Below are positions 28,238 through 37,237 of a DNA stretch of 55,090 nucleotides, in pieces. The DNA is taken from the NCBI RefSeq assembly GCF_000320405.1, contig NZ_KB291697.1, positions 46,706-101,795 on the forward strand. Direction: 5' to 3'. The DNA is from Clostridium celatum DSM 1785 (GTDB lineage Bacteria > Bacillota > Clostridia > Clostridiales > Clostridiaceae). Both the position numbers and the translations under genes were made by a program. Under the pieces are notes generated by a model. That model was not told the DNA's origin. It did no database searches and worked only from the letters and a program-made list of their open reading frames with translations. Each line of letters opens with the position of its first letter. Position 1 is the stretch's first letter.

Positions 28238-29397
28238 TCTTCTTCACAACCCTTTAATTTTTCTTCTTTTAATAACTTTATAGCCCTATTTATATAGTAA
28301 TCAGAAGTACTTTTTATTAGTGTCTTTGCAAGCTCTACATCCTCTTCTTCCTTGCACTTATGTTCAAAAGATTTTACTCTACTTTCTATAACTTCATTAC
28401 CTGACTTTTTTAATTCTTTTATATAACATGAAATATCTCTTATTTCAAGCCACTTCATAAAGTTATCTAAATAATCTCTTATTAAAAATTTATATTCATT
28501 CATCTTATCATTTCTTAAATGTTTATTATATGTGTCTAATTTACCTATAGTATCTATATCAAATAAAGTAACCCTTTTGTTATTAATAAGCTTTTCATCA
28601 ATATCTCTTGGAAGTGCTAAATCAATTAAAACAATATTTTCTCCTTGGGGTTCTATATCACTGTCTTTAATAATTATATGTGGCGCTGAAGTACAACTAA
28701 TTACTGAATCCATATTATTTATTATGTTTCTATACTCTTTAAAATCTAAAACTTTTACTCTTTCATCATTAATATCTGAAACTTTACTTTTTTCTCTTAC
28801 TACTATAAATAAGTTATCTATATTATTTCCAAGTATATATTTAACAACTAAGCTTCCTATAGTTCCATACCCTATTACCATTATATTTTTAGCTCCTAAC
28901 TCTATAGCTTTACTTACTGCTACAGATGACGCTGATACAGGTATTTTATATAGCTTACTTTCTGTTCTAAACTTTTTACCACAGCTAATAGCATCTTCAA
29001 ATAATCTAAGTAATTTTGAACTAACAGCTTTCTTTTCTAAACTTAATTCATAAGCATCTTTAATTTGCCCTAATATTTGGTCTTCGCCTAATATCTTAGA
29101 ATGAAATCCACATACAACTTCTAATAAATGTTTAACTGCATCCTTATCTTTTGATAAAAATGTATAATCCAAAAGTGAGTAATCCCAATCTAATATACCA
29201 AAAACTTCTCTCATATTTATTTCTTGTTGATTTGTACTAAAATAAATTTCGGTTCTATTACATGTGCTTATTACAACTACTTCTTCAAAAAGCTCTTTTA
29301 GTTCATCTAATACTACACCTTGTCTTTTTAAAGAAACAGCTAAAACTTCCCTTATTTTTATATCTACATTTTTTCTTATTCCTATAAGTCCAATCAT
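28198..29397 (-). CDS. hemA: glutamyl-tRNA reductase
   Basis: 399 residues. The catalytic cysteine lies in ISTCNRTEIYFST; the catalytic domain has GEDQILGQIKDAYE, and the Rossmann domain MVIGYGTIGSLVVKYI and VISCTSAPHIIIK. It reduces Glu-tRNA to glutamate-1-semialdehyde, the first step of the C5 route. The start is placed at ATG 29397, five bases after GGTGATT; the longer frame start at 29409 is a GTG inside that site. A terminator-like hairpin lies only 22 bases upstream, so expression may be attenuated. No hemE/hemN/hemG/hemH genes follow: this operon makes siroheme or corrinoids, not heme. Confidence 0.94.
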   Translation of the reverse strand: MIGLIGIRKNVDIKIREVLAVSLKRQGVVLDELKELFEEVVVISTCNRTEIYFSTNQQEINMREVFGILDWDYSLLDYTFLSKDKDAVKHLLEVVCGFHSKILGEDQILGQIKDAYELSLEKKAVSSKLLRLFEDAISCGKKFRTESKLYKIPVSASSVAVSKAIELGAKNIMVIGYGTIGSLVVKYILGNNIDNLFIVVREKSKVSDINDERVKVLDFKEYRNIINNMDSVISCTSAPHIIIKDSDIEPQGENIVLIDLALPRDIDEKLINNKRVTLFDIDTIGKLDTYNKHLRNDKMNEYKFLIRDYLDNFMKWLEIRDISCYIKELKKSGNEVIESRVKSFEHKCKEEEDVELAKTLIKSTSDYYINRAIKLLKEEKLKGCEEECMTILKRIFIEK

Positions 29398-29419
29398 ACT
29401 AATCACCACTCTTCTAAAG

Positions 29420-29457
29420 AAAAAAGTTAAGGAAATAAGCCTACCCCCTTAACTTTT
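29420..29457 (-). promoter_or_regulatory. terminator-like hairpin in the hemA leader
   Basis: On the minus strand AAAAGTTAAGG and its complement (29422-29432 with 29447-29457) form an 11-bp stem followed by T6, only 22 bases before the hemA ATG. Because so little room remains for a promoter, it probably lies inside the hem operon leader, where it would act as an attenuator. Alternatively it ends the gene at 29617, 160 bases upstream. No known riboswitch is recognisable in the short leader. Confidence 0.5.
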
Positions 29458-29616
29458 ATTTCTTAGTAATTACCCAATAATTAAATATACATTTATTATA
29501 ATACTAAAATTTGCTTTAATCATCTACTTTTTTTACTTTAATTTATTTTTCTACTATTAAAATTTATAATTATATCTATTAATATTTTTTATAAGACTAT
29601 AGTTCTGTTATGTTTA

Positions 29617-29877
29617 TTATACCTTTTTTATTATTATAGCTTGTTCAAAAAATTTATTTGCAACTACTGTCTTTCCTAATAAAAAATTACTACCTGCACC
29701 TTGAATTATTTGTAAAATCATATAATCATCACTAGGATCATATGCCAAAATACCTCTACTTGCACCATCTTCAATAAGCATACAGCGATATTTTTCAGCA
29801 TAAATTTCTAAAGCCTCTCTCCTGTATACTTCCCCTTCTTTAATTGATCCATACCTAAGTACATCTTCCATAACCAT
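29617..29877 (-). CDS. unknown small protein (86 aa)
   Basis: I do not recognise this protein. It starts at ATG 29877, about ten bases after GGGGG; a second ATG two codons later is too far from that site. The sequence is a small soluble domain: a helical start (EGEVYRREALEIYAEKY), then CMLIEDGASRGILAYDPSDDYMILQIIQGAG, and ends KFFEQAIIIKKV. No membrane segments or metal motifs are seen. The 321 bases upstream of it (29878-30198) hold no gene; they carry a 13-bp inverted repeat (30128-30140 with 30168-30180), most likely the end of the yitT transcript. Confidence 0.55.
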   Translation of the reverse strand: MVMEDVLRYGSIKEGEVYRREALEIYAEKYRCMLIEDGASRGILAYDPSDDYMILQIIQGAGSNFLLGKTVVANKFFEQAIIIKKV

Positions 29878-30198
29878 AAAATTTATATCCCCCTACCTCT
29901 TATAAAGAATTTTAAATACTAATTTTTTTACATATAATAAAGCTAAAGTACTAAATTTTAATTATTTTCGATACTCCACTCTCTTACTTTACTATATTCC
30001 TAAATACGTAAAACTATGAACATAAATGACTTAATTTTTTAATTAAATAAAGTTTACATAAATTATTTTTAAGTGGCAAATTTATATAGCTTCTATTAAT
30101 TTAATGGTACTGATACTTACTTATAAAATTAAAATAGATACTACAATGTTTTACATAAACTTTGCAATATCTATTTTAATATTTATTATGTTATTTTA

Positions 30199-31068
30199 TT
30201 ATAGTCTTTTTTCAAAATTCCCTATAACATTCATACCTTCATTAAATATTATAAATGCTTTAGGATCCCTATCTAATACTATTTTTCTTAATTGATTAAT
30301 TTCATATTTTGAAATTACAGTTATTAATATGCTAGTATTTTCACCTGTATAGGCTCCTTTGCCTTCCCAACAAGTTACTCCTCTTCCCATTTCCTTCATT
30401 ATAGGCTCTTCTATATTATTCTTTTTAGTAAATATAGTAGCTGTAGTATTAATGTTTTGAAAATGTATCTTATCCACTATTAAAGAGAAGAATGTAGTAT
30501 AAATAACTGAATATATAGCTGTTGGTAATTCAAATAAAATAGCACAGACACCATAAATAATGGCATTTATTATTATTCCTAATTTCCCAACACTAAAGTT
30601 TTTATATTTTTGAGTGAAATAAACTCCTAAAATATCTATTCCACCACCTGATCCTCCAGCCTTTAATGTTATACCAATACCAGCTCCAGTAATAATACCT
30701 CCTATTAAACATGCTGCTAACAAATCATCAATAATTGGCGCAGCAGGTATTTTAATTAATGTAAAAAATACTGTCTGTGAAATAACACTAACTACAGTTC
30801 TACAGAAAAACTTTCTTGATATACTTTTATACGCTATTAAAAGAAGTGGTATGTTTAATAGAAAGTTAATTATCCCTGCTAATTCAATATTTTTTGTAGC
30901 TGGAAAATACTCTGCTGCTAAGGTTCTTATTATTTGTGATACCCCAACTACACCACCATTATAAAGCCCAATAGGAACTATAAATAAATTGACACCAAAA
31001 CAAAATATAAATGCCCCTAGTATTATAATTCCATATTTCTTAATATCATTCATTTTTTTGTCTAACAT
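30199..31068 (-). CDS. YitT family membrane protein (DUF161 + DUF2179)
   Basis: The first about 200 residues carry five or six membrane helices in the YitT/DUF161 pattern: GIIILGAFIFCFGVNLFIVPIG, then GGVVGVSQII, and LKAGGSGGGIDILGVYF. The last about 80 residues form the soluble DUF2179 domain (TTATIFTKKN ... GRGVTCWEGKGAYTGENTSILITVISKYEINQLRKIV). Both domains together are the usual architecture; the function in general is unknown. GGGGGAACGTA precedes the ATG. It is single, between nrdG and the small unknown gene. Confidence 0.88.
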   Translation of the reverse strand: MLDKKMNDIKKYGIIILGAFIFCFGVNLFIVPIGLYNGGVVGVSQIIRTLAAEYFPATKNIELAGIINFLLNIPLLLIAYKSISRKFFCRTVVSVISQTVFFTLIKIPAAPIIDDLLAACLIGGIITGAGIGITLKAGGSGGGIDILGVYFTQKYKNFSVGKLGIIINAIIYGVCAILFELPTAIYSVIYTTFFSLIVDKIHFQNINTTATIFTKKNNIEEPIMKEMGRGVTCWEGKGAYTGENTSILITVISKYEINQLRKIVLDRDPKAFIIFNEGMNVIGNFEKRL

Positions 31069-31211
31069 TACGTTCCCCCATCTATACTTCTTAATATAGT
31101 TTTATCATGAATAGTTTATAATATTTATTTTACTTTTTCCATATTTTTAATATTATTTTTCCAAACTTTTTATATAAACTATCTTCGAAGAGGTGAGATG
31201 AATTCTTTATT

Positions 31212-31712
31212 TTAATATTCTAATTCAATTACTCTATCTTCTTTTAGGGTTCTTTTGACATCGATAACTCTCTGATTAGAAGACCCTCTATATTTAAGCA
31301 TTATATCTCTTTTATCTGCTTCAAATCTTCCATCAATTAATACATCTACTTCTTTTAAAATTTCTAACCTTTTTTCATCACGTAATATTTCTTCAAGTGT
31401 ATATCCTGACCATAACCATATAGGTTTATTAGTTTCGATTCTTATTCTCTTTAACAAGTTTAATAAAGTATTATCCTTAACTTGCTGCATTGGCTCTCCA
31501 CCTAATATATTAACACCTTTAATCTGTCTAGCTTTAGTATATTCTATAAATTCATCTTCAATTTCTTTAGTAAATTCCTCACCATAATTAAAATCCTGTT
31601 GTTCCTTATTAAAACAATCCTTGCAGTTATGAGTACATCCACTTACAAAAAGTGTTGTTCGTATTCCAGGCCCATTTGTTACATCCAACTTCCTAATTTT
31701 AGCATATTTCAT
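31212..31712 (-). CDS. nrdG: anaerobic ribonucleotide reductase activating protein (radical SAM)
   Basis: A 166-residue radical SAM activase with the cluster motif CTHNCKDCFN (CxxxCxxC), a nearby GPGIRTTLFVSG, and GGEPMQQ (the GGE motif binding SAM). It installs the glycyl radical in NrdD, encoded just upstream on the same transcript. A stem-loop of 16 bp (31746-31761 with 31779-31794) lies between the nrdD stop and the nrdG start without a T run, so it more probably affects mRNA stability than ends transcription. Confidence 0.93.
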   Translation of the reverse strand: MKYAKIRKLDVTNGPGIRTTLFVSGCTHNCKDCFNKEQQDFNYGEEFTKEIEDEFIEYTKARQIKGVNILGGEPMQQVKDNTLLNLLKRIRIETNKPIWLWSGYTLEEILRDEKRLEILKEVDVLIDGRFEADKRDIMLKYRGSSNQRVIDVKRTLKEDRVIELEY

Positions 31713-31808
31713 ACATGAACACCTCTTTTTTCCTAATTAATAATTAAGAGTTAAAAGTTAAATGAATTTTCTTATTCTTTAACCTTTAACTCTTTACTTC
31801 TAACTTAA

Positions 31809-33930
31809 TTATAGATGAAGAACTCTATCTCCAATTTCAGCTGTTCTTCCTTTGTTCCAATAAGAACTTCCGATATATCCACATGTTCTTCTCATAACTT
31901 GTAATTCTGATTCATCATCATTCCCACATGATGGACAGTGCCAAGTTAAGCTTTCTTTATCTAATTGCATTTCGCCATTAAATCCACATTTATAACAAAG
32001 ATCTGATTTAGTATTAACTTCTGCATATTGAACATTATGATATATAAAGTTAATTATGTCTTCAACTGCTTCAATATTTTTATTCATATCAGGTACTTCA
32101 ATATAGGAAATACATCCTCCATTACTTATGCTATGGAATTGTGATTCAAATTTAAGCTTGCTAAATGCATCAATTTCTTCACAAACATGAACATGATATG
32201 AATTTGTATAATATAATCTATCAGTTACATTTTCAATTTCTCCAAATAGCTTTATCTATTCTACAGAATCTATAAATTAAGCTTTCTGCTGGAGTTCCAT
32301 AAAGACCAAATCCAAGACCTGTTTCTTTCTTCCATTCATCACATTTATCTTTCATATGTTGCATTACTTCTAAAGCAAACTTTTCTCCTTCTGGAGTTGT
32401 ATGCGAACATCCAAGCATAACTTGAACCATTTCAGCTATACCAACATAACCAAGTGAAAGCGTAGAATAACCATCTTTTAATAGTTTATCTATCTTTTCA
32501 CCTTTTTCAAGTCTTGCTATAGCTCCATGTTGCCAATGTATTGGACTTGAGTCTGAAGTTATTCCAAGTAACATTTTATGTCTAGTTAATAATGCATTCT
32601 TACAAAGTTCTAATCTTTGATCTAGCATTTCCCAGAACATTTCCATATCCTTATCTGCTATTATTCCTATTTGTGGTAAATTTAAACTAACTACTCCCTG
32701 ATTAAATCTTCCATACCACTTATAATTATTCTCTCCATCTTTCCATGGACTTAAGTGTGATCTACACCCCATTGGTGGGAAAGTATTTCCTTCATAATTC
32801 TCTCTCATTATCTTTGCACTTTGATAATCAGGAACTAATCTCTTAGCTGTGCATTTTGCTGCAAGCTTAGTTATATAATCATATTTGCCTCCTTCAAGAC
32901 AATTATGTTCATCTAATAAATAAACTAACTTAGGGAATGCTTCTCCAATTTCTTGACCTTTGTAGTTTTTCATTCCTTCAAGTCTTTGTTTTATCATCTC
33001 TTCACAAATCATCGCCATTTCTTCTTCATATTCATGGCCTTCTTCTATTTCTAAATAGATTGTACTAAATGGTGCCTGTCCATTAGTCGTTTGTAAAGTT
33101 GATAATTGATATCTTATAGTTTGAACTCCATCTTTAAGTTCCTTTAACTTCATATCTTTAGCTAACTTCTTAGCTAGTGTTTCGTCATTAAGTATTTCCA
33201 TATAATGCTTATAAGCTTTATCTTCTGTAACTTTAAGATATTTAGCTAAATGTTTTATAGTTATACTCTGTCCACCATATTGATTAGATGAAACTTGAGC
33301 TATTATTTGAGTGGCTACTGTACATGCTGTACCAAAACTCTTAGGTTCTTCCACTAATTTTTCATTTATTACTGTTCCATTAGTAAACATATCTTCTAAG
33401 TTTATTAAACAACAGTTAAACATTGGTGATATACTATAGTCCATATCATGCCAATGAATCGCCCCTTCATCATGTGCTTGAACTATGTGAGCTGGTATAA
33501 GCTTTCTTCTTGCAATATCTTTAGATACTTCCCCTGCAATTAAATCCCTTTGTGTTGCAGATACTACAGGATTTTTATTTGAATTTTCCTTCATTACGTC
33601 TTCATTTTTTCTACTTAGCAATTCTAATATACTATCATCTGTAGTGTTAGTATTTCTTTTAAACTCTTGAACAGCTCTATATCCTTCATATGCTCTTGCC
33701 GTTTCTGCTTGTCCGTAATGAACTAGTCTATCATATACATATTTCTCTATTTTATATATAGTTGCTATTTCATTTTGTTTACTAAAATGCTTCTCTGCAT
33801 CATTTGCAATTAATCTTGCAATATCCCCTAAATAAATACCGCTTCCGTTTTTCATAGATTTTGAGATTGCTTCCCTTATCTTGCTTTTATCAAACTCTAC
33901 TGTACTTCCATCCCTTTTTATTACTTTCAA
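31809..33930 (-). pseudogene. nrdD: anaerobic ribonucleoside-triphosphate reductase, split by a frameshift
   Basis: The first part (33930-32233) starts with an ATP-cone, MKVIKRDGSTVEFDKSKI, and carries the catalytic domain to residue 560 (RFCRIDK), where the frame runs into AIWRN and stops. The sequence after codon 560 continues perfectly in the +1 frame as LFGEIENVTDRLYYTNSY from 32249 and runs to the end, with zinc-site cysteines (CYKCGF, CPSCGN) and the glycyl radical loop RRTCGYIGSSYW. Joined, the enzyme would have about 706 residues, the usual length. The break at 32250 is one extra base (or two missing). NrdD is essential for anaerobic growth, so it may be an assembly error, or another reductase exists. 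nrdG follows directly. Confidence 0.85.
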
Positions 33931-34207
33931 TTAATACCACTCCTAAACTTAAGCATATTTTAAATACCTATTATTAATAAAAAACAATTATTAATTTAAA
34001 GGCTAATTATACACTAACAAATAAAGTTTTTCATAATCCCTTAAGAACCATTATTTAAAATAATCTTTTATTTTCTATTATTTTTCTCCATTTTAATAGC
34101 TATTTTATAAAATTCCCCCATCCTTAATTATCATATATAAATAAAAATTTTCAATATTTTTCGAATAAAAAATATCGTCTTTCTAAATAGTTTTTTCTAA
34201 AAATCTA

Positions 34208-34249
34208 CTACATATTGTACTACTTTTTAAAGTTCAATACAATATATTG
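34208..34249 (-). promoter_or_regulatory. tandem NrdR-type operator over the nrdD promoter
   Basis: Two copies of the NrdR core CWATATATWG: CTACATATTG at 34208-34217 (9 of 10) and CAATATATTG at 34240-34249 (10 of 10), starting exactly 32 bp apart, the three-turn spacing known for NrdR boxes. On the minus strand TTGAAC (34232-34237), 17 bases, and TATGTA (34209-34214) form a plausible promoter whose -10 lies inside the first box. The rest of the 514-base gap (33931-34444) holds no gene that I can see; it is a long nrdD leader on one side and the LysR promoter on the other. Confidence 0.72.
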
Positions 34250-34444
34250 AACTTTTCATATTTCTAAATTTTCAATATTATTCTTATTATAACTTTAATT
34301 TTCTCTTTAATTTATCAAATTTCATGGCATATTTAATAATATTACATAATAAAATTTTTATTGTGTTATTTCTACAATTTATGATAAAATTCTATTTATT
34401 TATTATAATAAATAGAGTCATAATTCTTACTGGGAGGAGTTTAT

Positions 34445-35302
34445 ATGAACATTGATGGATTCAAATACTTCCATGCTGTTGCAAAATTAAAAAGTATTTC
34501 TAAAGTAGCAAATGCTTCTCATATATCTCAGTCAGCACTTAGTCAACAATTATTTAAGATTGAAGAAAATCTTGGTGTTACTGCATTTAAAAGAAGTAAT
34601 AAAGGTGTAGAGTTAACTCCAGAAGGAGAAATAATTTTAAAATATTCTGATAAAATTATAAAATTGTATGAAAATCTTTTGTCTGAACTAGAAAAAAATA
34701 AGTTAGAAAAAAATAATTTAATAATTGAAACTACTTGTTTATCAGCTTCATATATTTTTCCAAAGCTACTTCCTAAGCTTTCTTTAGTTTTTAATAATTT
34801 TTCTTATGATATAGCTAATAAAACAAAGTCAAATATTTATAGTGACCTAATAAATAATATATGTGATATAAGTATAGGTAGTATAGAGCTAGATGACCCT
34901 GACTTATCTTCTATCCATTTAGGTAATGATGAATTAGTTCTAGTTAGTAGCTCTTCCTCTATAAATAATGTTAATGAGCTTCCTTTCTTATTATTAAAAG
35001 ATGAAGTTAATATAGAATCTTATATTAAAGATTTAGTTAATCCTGAAAATATTATTTTAAAAACTTCAAGTGTACATGTAATAACAAATTATTTATTAAC
35101 TACTCCTTCAATAACACTATTACCTAAACTTTGTGTTAAAGAAGAATTATTTAATGGTATATTGAAGCAAGTAGAACTTAAAAACTTTCCTTATATATCT
35201 TATAATATTTTTCTTACATATAAAAAAGATGCATTACCTTTAATTAAAAAAAATATATCTTTTATTGAAGAAAATATTAAACTTCTTTTAGAAAATACTT
35301 AA
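34445..35302 (+). CDS. LysR family transcription regulator
   Basis: An N-terminal winged helix-turn-helix (residues 1-60: FKYFHAVAKLKSISKVANAS, then SQSALSQQLFKIEENLG, then FKRSNKGVELTPEGEII) and a periplasmic-binding-like effector domain (about 90-285). 285 residues, a normal length. GGGAGGAG precedes the ATG. The family usually acts on the adjacent divergent gene, but here the divergent gene is nrdD, 514 bases away; the convergent FMN-lipoprotein and eet genes lie downstream. Target and ligand are unknown; a link to the redox cluster is only a guess. Confidence 0.88.
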   Translation: MNIDGFKYFHAVAKLKSISKVANASHISQSALSQQLFKIEENLGVTAFKRSNKGVELTPEGEIILKYSDKIIKLYENLLSELEKNKLEKNNLIIETTCLSASYIFPKLLPKLSLVFNNFSYDIANKTKSNIYSDLINNICDISIGSIELDDPDLSSIHLGNDELVLVSSSSSINNVNELPFLLLKDEVNIESYIKDLVNPENIILKTSSVHVITNYLLTTPSITLLPKLCVKEELFNGILKQVELKNFPYISYNIFLTYKKDALPLIKKNISFIEENIKLLLENT

Positions 35303-35337
35303 ATTAAAATATTATTAATTTAAGTATTTTAATAAAA

Positions 35338-35366
35338 AAAAATGGATTCATAACGAATCCATTTTT
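35338..35366. terminator. bidirectional terminator between LysR and FMN-lipoprotein genes
   Basis: A perfect 12-bp stem (35338-35349 with 35355-35366) with a 5-nt loop and A/T tails. Another AT-only hairpin lies just before (about 35293-35331). Confidence 0.8.
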
Positions 35367-35381
35367 ATTATTAAAATACTC

Positions 35382-35819
35382 TTATTTTGCTTGATCTAAA
35401 GCTTCTTGAACAGCATCAACATAAGACTTAACTTTGATTGAAACTCCAGATACTGCATCTGTATGTCCCTCTTCATCAGTTATGTTTATTTTGCTTAAGT
35501 CAAAGTTGTTTTCAACTATAGCTTCTTCTAATAAATCAATTTGTTCATGCCATTTCTTTCCGTCATTCTTCATGTCGTATTCACCTGAAGCTGAAGCTTC
35601 TGACTTCATTGTTCCATCAGCGTTTTTTGTATCTATATTTACAGATACTGGTGTTCCATTTTCAAATGTTACTTCTGCAATTGTAGTATCTTTTTCTCCA
35701 GCGATTTCAGCAGTTTTTACTCCTGTAAATGCCTCTTCTTTCTTTTCTCCACATCCTACAAATAATGTACTTACAACCATTGTAGCTGCAGCTAATGTAA
35801 CTAACTTTTTATTTAACAT
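35382..35819 (-). CDS. FMN-binding lipoprotein, PplA-like
   Basis: A lipoprotein signal peptide with lipobox LFVGC (Cys23) leads to a single FMN_bind domain. The covalent flavin-attachment motif, normally D-x-x-[ST]-G-A-[TS], is present at 121-127 as DAVSGVS, so Ser127 would carry FMN by a phosphoester bond; the usual Ala is Val. Length 145 residues. In Listeria the matching protein PplA receives electrons from the membrane quinone pool and passes them to outside acceptors. The flavin transferase (37238) and the two Eet membrane proteins (36089, 36628) are neighbours. Its own promoter is visible just upstream and its own terminator downstream, so it is expressed separately and probably strongly. 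Confidence 0.8.
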   Translation of the reverse strand: MLNKKLVTLAAATMVVSTLFVGCGEKKEEAFTGVKTAEIAGEKDTTIAEVTFENGTPVSVNIDTKNADGTMKSEASASGEYDMKNDGKKWHEQIDLLEEAIVENNFDLSKINITDEEGHTDAVSGVSIKVKSYVDAVQEALDQAK

Positions 35820-35859
35820 TTGTTAATCCCCCTAATATAATAAATAATCTTCGTTATAT

Positions 35860-35888
35860 ATTCTACAATATTTTTAATTTTAAATCAA
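35860..35888 (-). promoter_or_regulatory. vegetative promoter of the FMN-lipoprotein gene
   Basis: TTGATT (35883-35888), 17 bases, TAGAAT (35860-35865) on the minus strand, about 30 bases before the AGGGGGAT binding site. Confidence 0.7.
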
Positions 35889-36088
35889 CTTTTTAATTTT
35901 TTTTATAAGCTTTTTTAAATATTATTATAAAAATATCAATTCTGTATTCATTTACATATCAATTCGTTATTATTTATAGGGTTTTTTTAATATTATTATA
36001 CTTTTTTTTAAAATGATATTATAAATATTTATGTCTATATTTTCCCATTTTTTTGTTAAATTCTTATCTATATACCCTACGTTTAATT

Positions 36089-36616
36089 CTATATTTTAAC
36101 ATTTTTCCTGAATTGAGGTAGTTTTTTTAAGTGATTGACCACAAAATTTGCTGTTATACCCACAAATATTCCTGTTACTATTCCTGCTATGGATAATACA
36201 GGCAAGTATAACATTACACCTATATTTTTCACAATATATGCTGCAACTAATAGTTGTCCTATATTATGAAACACTCCACCTGCTGAACTTACTCCAATAA
36301 TAGAAACCTTATCTTTAAATACTTCTTTAATTACGACCATTATTAAAAAACTAAAAACTGATCCAAACAAACTAAACATTAAAGAAGATAAATTACCACC
36401 AAACATAGTTGATAATAACAACCTTAAAAAAATTACTAAAAATACTTCTTTATAATTATCCAATGTATATAATGCTATTACAATGACAATATTAGCTAAT
36501 CCTAATTTTGCTCCTGGTGTTATAAATGGAACTGGTATCATTCTTTCAAAAATAAATAATACTAATGCTTGGGCAACTAGTAAAGATATATATACCATTT
36601 TGCTTGTCTTATTCAT
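36089..36616 (-). CDS. eetB: EetB-like membrane protein (Gx transporter/HepI family)
   Basis: About five membrane helices with the ECF-S-like pattern of the family annotated as Gx transporter or heptaprenyl-diphosphate synthase component I: FERMIPVPFITPGAKLGLANI, then LRLLLSTMFGGNLSSLMFSLFGS and SAGGVFHNIGQLLVAAYIV. In Listeria EetB, with EetA, carries electrons from the quinone pool to the extracellular flavoprotein. The start is moved to ATG 36616 because AGGAG lies 8 bases before it; the GTG at 36625 sits beside that site. It lies 11 bases after eetA in one operon. Confidence 0.8.
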   Translation of the reverse strand: MNKTSKMVYISLLVAQALVLFIFERMIPVPFITPGAKLGLANIVIVIALYTLDNYKEVFLVIFLRLLLSTMFGGNLSSLMFSLFGSVFSFLIMVVIKEVFKDKVSIIGVSSAGGVFHNIGQLLVAAYIVKNIGVMLYLPVLSIAGIVTGIFVGITANFVVNHLKKLPQFRKNVKI

Positions 36617-36627
36617 TAACGTCACTC

Positions 36628-37032
36628 CTAGTGGGATAATATTACATCATCATCATTATCTTCAATTTTCCCTTTAATTTCTACCATAACCTTATTAGGT
36701 AGACATACTACTGATTGTCCTACTCTATGTATTTCTCCTTGATAAATGCATAACGAATCTGGACAGTCCGCATCTATCATTTTTATAGTATTATCTTTTA
36801 TTATTATTTTGTTTTTATGTCCATCCACATTTATATCAATATAATCTTCACCTTTATGTGCCGATAATGGAATTTTAGAATAAAACTCTCCATTTATAGT
36901 TATCTCTGCATAAGTCATATTATAATCATAACCCATAACAACACCGAAAACTAATTCTGGTATAAAAGATATTAGTAATAAAGCTATTATTATTACTATA
37001 TCTAGCTTTTTAAATAATTTTCCTCTAACCAA
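36628..37032 (-). CDS. eetA: EetA-like NusG domain II protein
   Basis: One membrane anchor (residues 9-32) followed by an extracellular NusG_II-type beta domain (about 40-125). Three cysteines, Cys90, Cys95 and Cys110, lie in DADCPDSLCIYQGE and GQSVVCLPNK, the conserved stretch of this family. In Listeria this small protein is the EetA component of flavin-based extracellular electron transfer. It starts with TTG after a strong AGGAGG, a firm but uncommon start. Divergent from fmnB: the 205-base space to 37238 must carry two promoters. Confidence 0.82.
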   Translation of the reverse strand: MVRGKLFKKLDIVIIIALLLISFIPELVFGVVMGYDYNMTYAEITINGEFYSKIPLSAHKGEDYIDINVDGHKNKIIIKDNTIKMIDADCPDSLCIYQGEIHRVGQSVVCLPNKVMVEIKGKIEDNDDDVILSH

Positions 37033-37237
37033 ATTCCCACCTCCTAATTTTTATTATTTAAATTTATATATGACTTAATAATTATATATGCTACTTTTGT
37101 TTTTTTCTATATCTTTATTGTTTTTTCATCTTTTTACCTTATATTTTATCATAGGGTATTTAATTTTTTTCTTGATTATAATACTATATATAAATGTAGT
37201 AAATTTAATACTAATGATTATTTTACGGAGGTTTTTC

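Noticed and set aside
29398..29616. B12 or other known riboswitch in the hemA leader
   Set aside because: No conserved boxes are seen and the likely leader is too short; only the hairpin is supported.
30104..30295. Plus-strand frame overlapping the yitT end
   Set aside because: Runs against a real gene and has no binding site; it is complement of coding sequence.
37088..37237. Fifty-residue hydrophobic extension of the ApbE frame
   Set aside because: A strong AGGAGG-type site and a lipoprotein signal begin at 37238; the extension is AT-rich promoter sequence.
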